A stretch of 64,000 nt of DNA from Sciurus carolinensis (taxonomy: Eukaryota; Chordata; Mammalia; Rodentia; Sciuridae): contig NC_062217.1 in NCBI RefSeq assembly GCF_902686445.1, positions 169,041,098 through 169,105,097 of the forward strand, in the 5' to 3' direction. Positions 39,300 through 52,189 of this stretch are shown here, in pieces; position 1 is the stretch's first letter, and each line of letters starts with the position of its first letter. Made by a program: the position numbers and the translations under genes. Under the pieces are notes generated by a model. The model worked only from the letters and a program-made list of their open reading frames with translations, searched no databases and was not told the DNA's origin.

Positions 39300-39425
39300 A
39301 CTGGTGTGGATTGCATATGTTTACTAAAACTCAGCAAAGTGTACACTGCCCATCCATTTCACTATATGTAAATATCACTATCGGCAAATGATACCCTAAG
39401 CTAAAAAAAGAAAAAGATTTAAAAT
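39300..39425 (+). mobile_element. L1 3'UTR terminus
   Basis: TTGCATATGTTTACTAAAAC, TCAGCAAAGTGTACACTG and CATTTCACTATATGTAAAT are in the order of an old L1 3' terminus. Confidence 0.7.
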
Positions 39426-41184
39426 AGTAAACATAAAGTCGGGAAGTCTATCATTAGCTCTAAGTTTAAGTGAACATTTTCCTATGACCTAAAGTATTGC
39501 CTCTCCCTTTTAAGAGACAGGTCTGCCCTTTTGAAGCTGTGGTTTCAAGCTTTCTGCAGGACTCAGGCACATCCTGCCACCCAGTTCAGGCACTCTGGTC
39601 CCCCTGGGAGACCATACAAGAATAGGATCTGAGCATCACATGCATCACCTAAGGGACCCTCGCTTCCCTCTGCCCTGAGGTTCCAAGTCCAGGAAAGGAT
39701 TCTGGGGAGCCTGGTGGAGACCATGCCTTCCTGCTCATGTCTCCCAGGCTGCAGGTAGGACTTGCCCTGCCGGGGCCTCTCACCTCGTGGATTCTGACTC
39801 TGTAAATTCACACCACATGCTACACTGGGCTTCCCTGTATTTTTTTTTAAATAACAAAGTTTGCCCAAGTACCAAATCTGTGTTGAGTAAGGTGATTAAG
39901 TGGTGCCATGCCCAGGAAGGGAAAGAGCTCTGGGATTGATGCTCTGCTGGGCTATACTGACAGACGGTAGCCCGAGGACCAGCCTCTTGCTACTGTCCCC
40001 CTGCCCTGTGCTTGCTTCTAATGCCTTCGTCCAGGCTGCCATCTGACATGTTTAATTGCTGGGCCATTTGAAGCCTCCAGATATTTCTTTCCATTGTTAG
40101 TAGTAAATCTTTGTTAACAAATCCCCAAAAGCGGAGGCTGACAGTCAGCCTTCAATGTCTAAAGTATGACTCAAATGGAAAGCCAATAAAAGCTCCCTAA
40201 GGGACGCCCTTCAACAAGTCATTCTGGTTGCATAGAATAATCCAGAGAGAAGGCAAGGCATGAGTGAAGAGCTACAACCCCTCTCTTCTTCCCTGTCATG
40301 GTTTTTGAAATTAGAGACCATGGAGGGATGACCCAGGGCTTCCCCGGTGCCCAGGGATGGTGTCAGTCATGGGGTCCCCCAGCAGGATGACCTAGGAAGC
40401 TTTGGGGGAGGTACCCCAAGGAGGATCTCATTCCAAGACCTGAGCCTTCGTCTGATGCATGAGAAACAAGGAAGCCTCCCAGCATAGTGTCCCCAGCCCC
40501 CACATCGCAGGCCTGCTAGGATCACAGTGACCTGCCTGCATCTGTGGGTGCAGCCCAGGCAGCTCCAGAGCCCACATGGCCAGTGCAGGTTAAGTGTGGA
40601 GCTTCACTCCACCACGGGCCACCGCTGCAGATGGAGCCTGGCAGTGAGCAGCTACACCACGTCCCGCTGAACCAGCCCCACCCTGCAGGCCGACCTGCAG
40701 GCCACTGCAGTTCCACGCTCAGCCTTTCATGGGCTCGCCAGACAGGCACCATGCCGAATGCCAGGGTTGGACCAAGGCTCTTTTAATCCTGCTTCCTCTA
40801 GGGCTGGGGATGGATTCTGTGTACCCATGATCTTAGATGGACTTGAATGACCAAGAGCTGACATCCAACCCGACCCAGCCCATCAGGTCCTAGCAGCCTT
40901 GACCAAACCTCACACCACACACTATAGATTCTGGGGGTGCACCACTGGCCCCTGCCTGGGAGACAGCCTGCAGGTGGTGGAGATCCCCCCACTCCACCCT
41001 GCTGGACCCCAGTTTTCTCCACCTCTCACCAGTCAGTCCTCAGCAGACCTCAGATACAAGCCACAGTTTAGCTCGGACTCATCAGTCACTGGACGTTACT
41101 GGCCCTGAGTTAGATGGTAATGGACAGAAGGTACAGGTAGTTTCTCATCCAACCACACCTAAACCTGATTTGTTGGCTTTGTAC
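39426..41184. other. Intergenic stretch without gene
   Basis: Unique sequence with one AT-rich block (40040-40210) that might be conserved regulatory DNA. No supported gene. Confidence 0.5.
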
Positions 41185-41640
41185 CCATTTCCCAGGACTG
41201 CTAGAGCAAAGTTCTACAAAGGCAGAAGCTTTAAACAACACAGATTTATTCTCTCGCAGGTCCAGAGGTCATCAATCTAAATTCAGGCGTCAACAGGGCC
41301 ACCCGCCCTCCAAAGGTCCTAGGACCCTCCTTGCCTCTTCCAGTTCCAGGCCCCAGGGGCCCCTTACCTGCAGCCACATCCCTCCATTCTCTGCCTCACC
41401 CATGCCTGGCTTCTCCCTCGTGTGCCTGCTCTTTCCCACGGTGCTCTCCTGTGTCTGTGTCTATGTCCCACTTCCCTCTTCTAATATGGACAGCAGTCAC
41501 CGATGACTTCATCTTAACTCCTTAAGTCACAAAGTCCTTAAGTCTCAACAGTCACTAAGTCGATTTTCAAATAAGATCTCATTCACAGGCACCAGGGGTT
41601 CAGAATTCAACATATCTCTGGGGTGGACACAAATCAGCCC
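41185..41640 (-). mobile_element. Ancient LTR-like repeat (MaLR/MLT type), antisense
   Basis: CCAGGACTGCTAGAGCAAAG, AACAACACAGATTTATTCTC, a CAGAGGTCATCAATCTAAAT block and a terminal CTCTGGGGTGGACACAAATC fit the same repeat family as 25230-25790, diverged. Confidence 0.55.
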
Positions 41641-41689
41641 CCAACTGACCTTCCGTCTCCTGCCATGCATCCAGTTTGCTGACTTCTTC

Positions 41690-41830
41690 ATTCATTGATG
41701 TTTGCAGCAAGCATTTATTAAGTACCTGTTGTGACTCCCCCACCTTGCCAGGTGCCAGGGACTCCAGCTCTCAAGAGTTCATGGTGCAGGAGTGAGGGTT
41801 AGCAGGCAGCCACGATGAAGTGTGACTTGA
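41690..41830 (+). mobile_element. L2 3' fragment
   Basis: GCAAGCATTTATTAAGTACC, CCAGGTGCCAGGGACTCC and CTCAAGAGTTCATGGTGC match L2 terminal sequence. Confidence 0.65.
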
Positions 41831-44099
41831 GGACACCAGGTGGACTTCTGTCCCAGTCTTGGGACATTGATAAAATTTCTCAGAGGGAACAATGACAGAG
41901 TTGAGTCTGAGGCTGAGTCCTCGTTCAGCAGACAAGAAGGCCATGAATGGGAAGAGTTCCTGCCAAGAATTCAGGGATGAGAGAAGCCTCGAGTCTTCCA
42001 AAACCTCAGAAGTTTCTGCGAGGTGGAAGCAGACAGGAGGTAAGAGATGAGGCTGAAGAGTCACCGGGAGGCAGCTCCAGGTCTCACCAGACACTCACAT
42101 GACACTCAAAAGTCATGGCATACCTGGGGCACCTCCAAGGACAGGTGCCACAGTGAGCAAGCAGCTCTACCTGCACCCAGTCAGCCTGCAGAGGAGGGGT
42201 TCCCGCGCACGTGGCATGGTCAAGGAAGTTGGGGCTCCCTGCGCTTACATCCCTCTCCCAGCTCCTCTGAGGCCCAGCAGAAGCTGGACTCTGGGCTCTA
42301 CTTGAAAGCCTAGGCCCCAGTCTACAGACTGGTCCTTCCAAGATGTCACCCAGGGGCAAAGGAGGGGCTAGACTGGCGGCCACTCTGCGCTGGTGGGCCA
42401 GTGCTTATTTTCAGCTGTGTCACCATCTTGGGTTCTCACCCAGGTGAACTGCCAGGAACAGGAACAGGAACCCAAACACACACCCCCATCCGCTCCATCC
42501 AGTGAAGGGTTTCTGAAACAGGGACCCAACAGTACTCTGAGCCCTTACTGTCCGTCTGCTTTGCCGTTTTGACTCCCGCGAACTATTTATTTTTAAAAAG
42601 TCAATCAATCTCATTCCAGGCAACCATCTATGGGTCCCCTTTGTCTCTCTGATTTCAAAAAAATTCACTGTTTTGTGTTGTTTGTTTTGACAACAGACTG
42701 CACAGTATCAGGCAGGAACTGTCAACTCATTCCTCTCCATGGCCACACCCAGGACCCGGGAAATTCACTGACAGGTCTGGCAGTGCCAGTCTGCTGGACG
42801 GGTGCTGAGAGGTGTCACCGGATCCCAGGGCCCACCTCAGAAGAGACGAAGAGCTCCAAATCTGGATCGCTCTGACTTCTGTGGGGTCTCGGGCTCTCTG
42901 CCTTGATTTGATTCATGACTGTAGCATTTGGCAGATGTGTTCTTGGAAGATTCTGGATCAGTTGTGTGTACACATAAAATAAAAGATGCACCGAGGGTAT
43001 TTTTAGCTGAACATGACTGATAGCTACGCTTATCAGGATGGGAGCAACCCTGGCCGTTTTAAGTCATACGGAGATGCGCCAGAGAAGTGGTGTCTTATCT
43101 AAATGCAGAGTTGCAGGATCAGTGGGGAGAAAAATCCTCAAACTCCAAGCAGCGTTTGGTGAATGGCAGGCTGGAATACATTTTCCCTCACTCCCTATTT
43201 CTTTTCCTAATAATTGTTTGAGTAGCGTTGGCTTGGAAGTGCTCTGGGATTATAAATGTGTTTATGTGGGTAGGCGGGTGTGTGTATACATCTGAGTGAA
43301 TACACGTCTGCGCTCGATACCTTATTCCCACTAAGGGAGTTAAAGAGAACTAACAAAGCTACACAACCGAATTTTTTTTTTAAAGGATGAAGAAATCAGG
43401 ACAAGGGAGATGGAAAGTGAAGAGTAAAAATAGAAGGAGAAATGTAGAGAGAAGGGAGCACGTGGGTGTGAAGACAGGAAAGAAAGAAAAGGGGGAGGAG
43501 GAGGAGGAGCCAGAAAGCCGGAGAGGAAGCGGTGAGCAACAGCTTCTGTTCCCATGGCGACCAGCAGTTCCAGGTCTGCAGAGATGAAGCTCTGGAAGGT
43601 GCTGCGGATGGACAGTTTAACCAGATGCTGTGGGCGTCCTTCCAAGAGTTGGTTCAGTGCAGGAGGTACCCACCCTCCCGTGCTCGGGAACTGGAAGCCG
43701 CCGCCAGCACACGAGCTACACAAGTCCCTGACAGCAAACCACGGCTACCACCAGGCCAGGAGTACCGGCTCCCTGGGGGTCTGGAGTGGCCTCCCAGGGG
43801 CAGGCAGTCATGTCTGCTGGTGGAATGTGGCAAGTTGCCAGGGGCTCTAGCCTGCCCTTGGATTGAGGGGCAAAAAAAAGTGAATGTGAAGGTCAAAACA
43901 GCTTCTGCCAAGGTCATCCGTGGACTCCGTGAAGACAGCATAACCGTCCACTTGGTATTCTCTCTGCAGTTTTAGGCACTTGGCCATGGCTTCCTCCCTA
44001 CAATTGTCCCATCTTAGGCCCAGAAGGCCCCTCTGCCTTTCCCCAGCTGCCTGACCAGGCCTCCCTACCTTGCTGAGCCTCTGGATGCACATGCTGGTT
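41831..44099. other. Intergenic stretch with purine tract, no gene
   Basis: Unique sequence except for a purine-rich tract at 43385-43515 (GA with AGGAGGAGG). An AT-rich block at 42900-43330 ends in a degenerate TG repeat. No supported gene. Confidence 0.5.
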
Positions 44100-45130
44100 A
44101 GTCCTGGCTCTTGGTCCCTTTCCTAGCTGTCCTTTCTCTCTAGGGGATGCCCTTTGCTCCTGTGCCTTAAATAGTGCTCATGCAGATGTGTCCCCACGTA
44201 ACTCTCAGGCCCTAGCACCCTGAGCTCCTGGTCTGTCTGTCCAACACTTCCTGATACCTGCACTCAGATAATCACATCGGTGTCCCAAACTTAAGTCCAA
44301 AGGCAAACTCTGGATTTTTTCCCCAAAACTTGTTTTCCTCCTTTCAGTCAATGACATCTCCTATGCTCACTTATGCCAGAAACCAGGGGCTCAGCCTTAA
44401 CTTCTCCCTCTACCACCGGGGCCCAGCCCTCATCTGCAGTTCTGGTCGCCTCAGCCTCCAGGATGGACCATGAACCTGTTTCCCTCTCTCACTCTAAAAT
44501 CAGTCCCTCCCTCAGGTCACCGCTGTCTCCAGCCTGCCTTGCTCAGTGGCCTCCAAACTAGTCCCCCTCCCACTCTTGCTCACAGATGGTTTGTTCCCCG
44601 CATAGCATCCAGGGGACGAGCTCAAACAACTGGATCTGCAGGACCCCTGCTTTAACCCTTCCGACACTTGCCCTCGCAGAGTGAAATGCACTCTCCTTTC
44701 CCCGGGCTTTGGGGTGGCGCTGTCCCGGTCCTGTCCCCTCCGACAGCAGCTCTGGCTCCCTGCCCGCTCCTCCCGCACCAGCTTCTTTTGGTTTCTCAGA
44801 CATGAGATGCTTTCCTGCCCTGGAGCCTTTGCACGGTTCCTCTGGCTGACTGCTCACTTCCTTGACTGCCGACCTTCCACATCCCTCCCGCGGCAGGTCA
44901 TCCCACAGGTCATCCCTCGGACACCTCCTCCCACCTTGCATTCAAAAGAAGCTTCCCATGGTCTCCCGCTCAGCTACCCACTGTTTCCTCCCCAGCACTT
45001 GACCAATTGGCAAGTTTTTTTTATTAGCTTGTTGCCCATGTCTCACATCAACTGTAGGCCCCTGAGGACTGCCACTGATTTACCCACATTGTATCCCTAG
45101 GATCTGTCCAAAGCCACATTTACAAGTATT
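44100..45130 (+). mobile_element. Long L2-like interspersed repeat, decayed
   Basis: Pyrimidine-rich plus strand with recurring wording of an abundant old mammalian LINE-type repeat: CTTAACTTCTCCCTCTACCA, CCTGCCTTGCTCAGTGGCCT, TGGAGCCTTTGCACGGTTCC, and a GTATCCCTAGGATCTG end near 45090. I am fairly sure it is an old LINE-type repeat and less sure of the family name. Confidence 0.5.
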
Positions 45131-45879
45131 ACTTGGAAAGAATCGAAGAAGATAACAGGGAGATTGAGAAAGTGTCCTGTGGACCTTCTAGTTCTGGGGC
45201 CCAGTTGTTCAGGACCTCGGCGTGCACCCCAGCTCTGGGGTCCCATCCAACACTTTTGGAGGTTTCCAGCAAAGCCCCTGTTGGCCTCAAGCAGTCCCCT
45301 ACTCTGGAGGCTGGCACCTAGCACCTGAACCAGAGCCCCTTTGGTGCTCTCTGGGAAACCAGCCACCGGCCCTGGAAACTGGAGGGCCCCAGAGTACTTG
45401 GTGCAAGACTTGCTCTCTTACCAGGGATGGAGTTCAAAGCTCTTGGAGGAAAACAATCCTTGTGCAAACCCCAATTACTACAGGCAGGGAGACGGCTCAG
45501 TTGTCAGTCAATCCAGCCCTGAGTGTGCTTGAATTGTATCCAGAGGGTCAGGGGGAGACGTCAGTATGTGTGTGATTGGAAGTGGGACCCGTGGAGCAGG
45601 GGCTGGGAGTCCCGGGGTAGCGAAGTCACTCTGCGCTGATGAGCTACACACTAGATAAGGCTATGGATTGTTCCGGGCCTCTGTGGAGAGGCCAGAGTCA
45701 TCAAATCACTCAGTTCAAAGTCCTGGTTCCTCTACCCCTATTCAGACACACCAAAGAGGAGTGGCAGGCAGACTCCTCCCCACTCTAGAGTCAGGCCCCA
45801 CCCCCACATTCCTGCCCGCTGCAATCAGCTGCTCCTCCGAACCCTGCCAAGCACTCTCTTCTGAGTCTGCACTGATGAC

Positions 45880-46005
45880 ACAGCTCTCCATGATCCCCCT
45901 CTCAGAAGCACCTCCAGGGCAGGGGCCTTGGATCCCTCCCTCCCCCAACTCAGAGTCTGGCAAACAGCAGGCGTTAAATTAATGCTTGTTGCTTGTTAGT
46001 TTGAT
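45880..46005 (+). mobile_element. L2 3' fragment
   Basis: CTCAGAGTCTGGCAAACAGC and AGGCGTTAAATTAATGC are a recognisable L2 terminus (CTGGCA..AGTAGGTGCTCAATAA type). Confidence 0.5.
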
Positions 46006-46719
46006 CGCCAGGATTCCTTCCAGCTCTCGGCTCAAGCTGCCTCCTGCCATTTGATTCTCCTCTTGATTCCAGTTGCTTGCTGGGCAGGGAGGGAGAGCAG
46101 CAGATGGAAAGATGGGGGCAGGAGGGGAGCAAGGATGGGGGTGCTGGGCCTGGTGTTCTTGAGATTGAGTGGGGCTGGTGGAGGCACAGATGCTCAGAAA
46201 GACCTTGAGGCAGAGGGAGAGCCGGAGGGTTGGAGACAGATCTATACAACCTCCAGCACGTCCGAGTCTCCCTGGAACACCCCTCCAGAGGCCTGGAGCG
46301 AAGATCCTTCATCCCCTCTCTAATTAAGGATCTGCTCTGACGGGCTTAGGCACAGGAAGGAAAGTTACAATGACTAACATTTTTAATGTCATTACAAATA
46401 ATTAAATTACAGAGTCATTTCTTACACCCAGCTTGGACTTTTTTCAGCACTTTTCTTCAAAAGGAAATATCGCCAAGCCTTGGGGGTGTTGGCAAGTGCC
46501 ACCCACCCAGCCTCTCTGGGGAGAGGGTTGTAATGGCTTCCCAATCCCCTGGAATTCTTCCTGCTCTTTTGTATGCGGAATAGTAGACATAATGCCTTGA
46601 ATTTGAATGACACCTTCCTACCTCACCACCACATGCGCTCTCCCAACCTGAAGGATTACTAGCCCGTGGTGCAGAAGTAGGAATTTGAAAGCACCCCCCC
46701 CCAGGCCCTGAGCTTGGCA

Positions 46720-47060
46720 TGCGTTATCATTTACATCCTTCAACACACTTTAGAGGTCTGAGTCAGGATTCAAATCCAGCAGTCTAAGAACACATAGGCT
46801 TAAAGACCATGCTGTATTTCTTGTTTGACAAACATTTACTGAGCTTCTACTGTGTGCCAAGCACGATACTGGCTGCTGGGATATAGTGGAGAAAGAGAGA
46901 CAGATCCCTATTCTGGAGGGGATGACATTATAAGACTATGAAACACAGAACAAATGAGCTATGAAGAAATTAAAACAGGTGTTCAGCTGGTGATAGAAGA
47001 GTCAGGTGCTTCCTGAGGTGTTAAACGACAAGAAGATCCTCTTCACGGGAAAACATGGGG
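46720..47060 (+). mobile_element. MIR/L2 fragment
   Basis: GACAAACATTTACTGAGCTT, CTACTGTGTGCCAAGCACGA and ATTCTGGAGGGGATGACATT are L2 3' sequence in order; the upstream GGATTCAAATCCAGC is MIR-like. Confidence 0.75.
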
Positions 47061-47089
47061 CAGAGTATTACAGAGAGCAGGAAGCACAG

Positions 47090-47300
47090 GGGTCTAAATA
47101 TGTTCCCATTGTATGACTCAGTATTCCACTCCTGGATACCTGTTGTAAGGGAACTGGTCTTCAAAGAGAAACAGATACTTCCTGCTTATTTATAATAATG
47201 AAAACAAATAGAAATTACTTAAAATCCAGGAGAAAATATCAAGGAATCATGAAACACATATTTGCTGAAATGTTACACAGCCAAGAAAAATAAGGTGACA
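47090..47300 (+). mobile_element. L1 3' fragment
   Basis: ACTCAGTATTCCACTCCTGG, TTTATAATAATGAAAACAAA and ATGAAACACATATTTGCTGA match an old L1 3' end. Confidence 0.65.
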
Positions 47301-47879
47301 GACTTTGATTCTGGCTAAGAGGTACACCCCATCCTGCCTCTCCCACTGGTTACAACTAAAATTCCAGGGTAGAATATATAAAAACAGTGATGGGAGCATT
47401 CTGAGAAATAAATAATAACAGGGGGAGTGGGAGGGAAGTAAAAATTGAAAGACAGCATTGGGAGTCCTGGTTCCCCCCTCCCCCATATTTCCTAACTTAG
47501 AGGCAGGACAGCCAAATCCCAGAGGTATGCAGAGATGTGGCCAGAACAAGTTCCAGGAGAACCCTCTCTTTCTGGTAGAGAAGGAGAGAGGCATCCCCTG
47601 AGTGCAGGGTGTGGGGGTCCCCTGGGCTCTCTTTCTCTTCCTCTGGCTGTCCCTGGGGCAAGCCTCTGCCTTCAGCACCAGCTGAAGGTCCTTCAGCACC
47701 AGCTCCATGGCAGCCAGGCAAGCCTTAAATTTCCAAGAAAGATCTTTCCTCTGACCAGGGGAACTTGCAAAAATGGTCCTCGTGGTCCAAAGAGTGATGT
47801 GGGAAAGATGCCCGTTATTTATCTGTCTCGCTCTTATTTTTCTAAGCTGCCTTGTTCCAGGTAGACTCCATTACTACAG

Positions 47880-49560
47880 AAAGTATGTGAAAACATAAGA
47901 AGTTGGGGGAAAAAAAGCAATAACATTTCCAGCCAGAGCACCAAGGACTGGAAAGAATGGAAGAATCTAGAAGAGCAGGAAGCTAGAGAAAGAGCATCTT
48001 ACCTTTGTGCTTGAAGGCTAGTCCCTGTGCTGTGTGTATATGGCACAAACAAAGCGAAATGCACCAGGCTACAGAACTTGACTTCAGTGTGACCCCCATC
48101 CCAGCCTTGATCCTGTGTGGTGTGTACACAAGACATATCCAAATAGCACCTCGAAGCTTTTGTAAATAAGGTTAACATTGTGACAGCAGCAGAAGATGAG
48201 TGTGGGACTTCTGTCTAACCCTAATCAGGGCAATTGCCTACTAAAACAAAACACAGTAAAGAAATCGACACTCACCAGAGGACTTTAACAGCACCCAGAA
48301 TCCCATAAATATTCAAAATATTCCAGATAAGATCCAAAATTACTTAACATACAGAAACTACAGGCAAAAAATACCCAAGGGGAAAGATAAATCAATGCAT
48401 GCCAAATAAAAGATGACCCAAACATTTGAATTATCAGACAAAGGGTTTGATGTAGGTTTGACAGTTCTATTTCATAAGTAAGGGGGGGTAGTCGGTGAGG
48501 CTCAGTGGTAGAGCACCTGCCTAGCAAGTGTATGGCTCTGGGGTCCACCCCCAGTATGAGAAGCAAAACGTAAGGGTGAACACTCTTGAAACAAATAGAA
48601 AGTTAAAAGTTCTCACCAAAGAAATAGAAACAATAAAAAGGACCAAATGGAAGTTTTAAAACTGAAAATTATAATAGAATGTTTTCAAAGAAATCACTAA
48701 CTAGGGCCAATAACAGAATGTAGATGAAAAAGGAAGGAGTCAGTTAGTTTTAAGATAAGTCAATAGAAATTATCCAAAAATAGACAGAAAAAAATATTGG
48801 AAAAAATTAGACCCAATTCCTGTGGAATCACAGCAAAAGTCTAATATTGATGCCACAAGAGACCCACAAGAAGTAGGATGCAGAAGACATTTGAATAAAT
48901 ATCTTTAAACTTCTCCTGAATTAAGCAAGAGACATAAATTTACAAATTCAAAAAACTCAGCAAATCTTAAGTAAAATAAAGTCAGAGAAAACCCATGCCA
49001 AGTTATCACACTCAAACTGCTGAAAGCCAAAGATGAAGGGAAAATCTTGCAACTGTCAGAGAAAGAGGAGGCTTTAGGCATTGGAAGCCATGATTTGCAT
49101 GACGGCAGATTTCTCACCAGAAACCATGGAGACCAGAAGACAGTTGAAAATTATTTTTAAAGTTCTCAGAGCCAAGAATCCTTTATCTTACAAAAATAAT
49201 CTTCAGGAATGAAGGTGAAATTAAGATACACTCAGATAAAGGAAGACAAAGAAAATTTATCACCTGTAGTACATAAATTTAAAAATCAAAAAAATTATTT
49301 TCCTGAGGGGATGCAATAATTTTGAAAAATTCCTATGACCTAATATTTTTAAAAAACCATGATTCCAAATTTAAGACAGTATGATTGCAGTTATGTCCAA
49401 AAATTCTATTCAGAGAGGAAAAGCAAGATGAAAGTGAAATGAAGAAATGAAGTGTCATTTGTGACTTGTTCTAGTTAGAGAACTATCAGCAATTTTTCTC
49501 TTCATTTCTTATATTTTCTAAAATTTCAATGGATAATCCACTATTTTATAACATTAAAAA
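47880..49560 (+). mobile_element. L1/HAL1-type element, ORF1 and 5' region, decayed
   Basis: A-rich plus strand with ordered remnants: CAAAGGGTTTGATGTAGG (about 48439), AAACTGCTGAAAGCCAAAGA (about 49015), GACGGCAGATTTCTCACCAG (about 49101), AAACCATGGAGACCAGAAGA and TTCAGGAATGAAGGTGAAAT (about 49203). Numerous stops. Interrupted by an ID SINE at about 48486-48562. Confidence 0.7.
48486..48562 (+). mobile_element. ID-type SINE, old, inside the L1/HAL1
   Basis: GGTGAGGCTCAGTGGTAGAG and CACCTGCCTAGCAAGTGTAT (A box region) precede a degenerate B box (GGGTCCACCCCCAGTATG). The tail is nearly lost. A weak GTAAGGG duplication flanks it (48478-48484, 48570-48576). Confidence 0.8.
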
Positions 49561-49570
49561 AGTACTTCTA

Positions 49571-49646
49571 GGGCTGGGGATCTAGCTCAGTTGGTAGAGT
49601 GCTTGTCTCGCATGCACAAGGCCCTGGGTTCGATCCCTAGCACCAC

Positions 49647-49677
<31 letters not shown>
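49571..49677 (+). mobile_element. ID SINE, young, with A-rich tail
   Basis: GGGCTGGGGATCTAGCTCAG, TTGGTAGAGTGCTTG and GGGTTCGATCCCTAGCACC give intact A and B boxes of a tRNA-Ala-derived ID. The tail is A13 followed by (AAAAG)n. Perfect 15-bp duplications AAAAAAGTACTTCTA occur at 49556-49570 and 49678-49692. Confidence 0.95.
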
Positions 49678-49681
<4 letters not shown>

Positions 49682-49692
49682 AAGTACTTCTA

Positions 49693-50559
49693 AATGTGTT
49701 GGTTAGTTGGGGGAAAGGGTAGAGTAACTCTCTGAATTTTAGTACAAAAAATAGCATGCTTAAGATTGAAGATTTCTGTGTAGAGAGGACAGGGGTGTGA
49801 GAGAGTGCTCACCAGATGAAGAAAGTGGCCAATTATTTCAGCTTTCATTCATTTTCTTGAAGTTCTAATTATCTGAGATAATTGGGATTTAGAAAAATAA
49901 AACCTAAAGTTCAAAATCATTACACATTACACATTTAGCCTGCCTGACAGTTCTCAACTCTGTTTACATAGAGAAAAAGGTCTCATCCTCCAAGATGCTA
50001 ACAGTCACCTCCGCCCCACCATTAATAATGTCATCAACTGCAAAGGACAGAAAAAAAAAAAAAAAAAGCCTGCTAGCCTCAAATGACAGAAGCAGACCAA
50101 AAGCTTAAGGAACACTCTGTGCAGGAGATCAGGACAAGTGGCAGCCACCACCCAAGACATCATGTGTGAAGAGCACTCTCAGAGGTTCATGATGAGTTCA
50201 GGCTGCACACTGGGGACAGGATAAAGGAGACACGGATGAAAATGTCCTGAATGCCCAATAATTCAGGGGACATGCAGGGTGGTGTGGAAAGTGGAGAAGA
50301 GAGAGGCAGACAACCAGGAGGCTAAAAGAATCCCAGGAGACGTGGCAGTTTTCTTCCCTGGCAGCTTCCAACTATGGGCAGGAGAGCACATTCCTGACTT
50401 AGAGTCCTTCCAGGAGCAGGGTGGGGGTGGGGCAGTTGAGGTCTACAAACTGTGGTGTATAATGTCTGATCCCTCCCTCTGCTCTTTTCTTCCTCTCCCA
50501 GTCCTTCCCTGCACAGTCCCTTGAATCCTCTGCCTTTAAGAATATTTCTTATTCTGTTT
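49693..50559. other. Intergenic stretch, nothing recognised
   Basis: Unique sequence with an 18-base poly-A at about 50049-50067. No gene visible. Confidence 0.55.
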
Positions 50560-50776
50560 CAGGATTTCTCAAGGAAATTAAGAAATTTCACTATTGGCCT
50601 TCTTGGGTGGGTATTTCCTTATTGCAGGGAAATCCAGTGCCTTGTAGGGCATTTGGCAGCGTCCTTGGCCTCTAATCATAGGGACCAGTAGCACCCATGC
50701 CCATGGTTCTGACAAACACGAATGTCTCCAGACACTGCCAAATGCACCCTGCCTCAAAAATGGTGGAGAACCATTA
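50560..50776 (-). mobile_element. MER5A (hAT-Charlie), antisense
   Basis: CAGGATTTCTCAAGGAAATT, GGCATTTGGCAGCGTCCTTG, CCAGTAGCACCCATGC and GTCTCCAGACACTGCCAAAT, ending GGTGGAGAACCATTA, are MER5A in antisense order. Confidence 0.88.
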
Positions 50777-52189
50777 TCTAGCCATGTGAGAAACTGCACA
50801 GATAGTAGTTTCTGAAGAAGCAAGAGGTGGGTCCAGCTGTCCTAACTATAGGCGTGACCACTGAACCCAGCAGAACCTAAGAGAATAAGGACAGAACACA
50901 CATGTTTTAAGATTTTGAAAGATTTGAAAAAAGTGAAACTTCTTTTGTGGCTATAGTCCAGGTTTGCTCTTTTTATAATGCCTTGCTTTCCCTCCTGAGC
51001 CTCTGTTTTAGGGACTTGCTTGCTCATTCCTTCATTTGAGCAACACAGAGCTGGGTTCCAGTGCTCCTCACCCAATAGCCGCTGCCACTTGAATCTGCGG
51101 TTAGTCTTCCCAGTTTGCAGACAGGGGACGTGGCAGTTCACGAAGTGCACTTTGGATCATTGCATCTCCCAGCACTTCTGAGATTTGAGATTAAATTCCC
51201 CAAAGGAAAGGAGACTGGGAGAGGTGAGAGAGGGGATGGGACAGGAAGGCCCTCCTCATGAAATGTCACTAGTGACCATGCAGAAGGAACAGAGGGAGAG
51301 CTCCATTTTGCTACCCTAATATAATGATTGAGTCAGGCCAGAATCATCAGTGGGTGACAAAATGCTGGGAAACAGGATGTTTGCAGGTGCCAAATTGTCA
51401 TCCCAAGACACATCCCAAGGTCATTGCAAGGGGATGTGTGGGCTCAGCATGGACATATCTCATGGTTTACTCCTCCAAATCATGAGACCACCACCTGAGG
51501 CAGAGAACAATGCCACGGAACACCATGTCCCCATAAACCTTGCCAGGGAAGTACCCACCAAAGAGCCAAAATCAAACCTCTAGGCCTAAAGCCCAGCTCA
51601 CAGGAACTACAGGGGACCACACATAAAAGAGGGGCAAAGACAACGTAAGACAAGCCAATGGCAAACCTGTTGGGCAAAGTCTGGAGACAAGAATCCAGGC
51701 TGAGGGACTTTCCAAAAGACAGCTGCCCTGCACGCTTCAGGGGGTCACGGTCGTGGAAAAGAAAAGTGGAGGGAGGGGCCATTCTAGACTCAAAAGGATC
51801 GGGACATGACCCCAGCTGCAGTGCCTGGGCCTGGAGCAGATCCTGTGTTTTAAGAAACTGGCATGAAACTCGGTCCTGGGTTGGGAAGGCGTGAGAACAT
51901 GAGGTGGACAGTCTACAGTTCAAATGGCTCACTCTGCAAGGGCAATAAGAGTATCATGGCGGGTTAAAGGAAAAGGAAGAAAACAAAGCCCTCTTCTCTC
52001 TGCTGGCTCTCACGCCCTCACTTCTGACAGCAGCTGGGTGGTGGTCCTCCAGATCTCCCGGCTGCCTGCAGGTCAGTGATGGTGGAGTTGATGGGTGAAG
52101 GGCTGCCTCCGCAGGACTGCCTCAACTTCAGAGGCCAGTGGCCTACTTAGTGGGTCCCTGGCATGGCCACAAATAGAGGGTTCCTAGGA
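50777..52189. other. Intergenic stretch, nothing recognised
   Basis: Unique sequence. The open frames at 51350-51583 and 51480-51932 carry no known motif. No gene supported. Confidence 0.5.
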
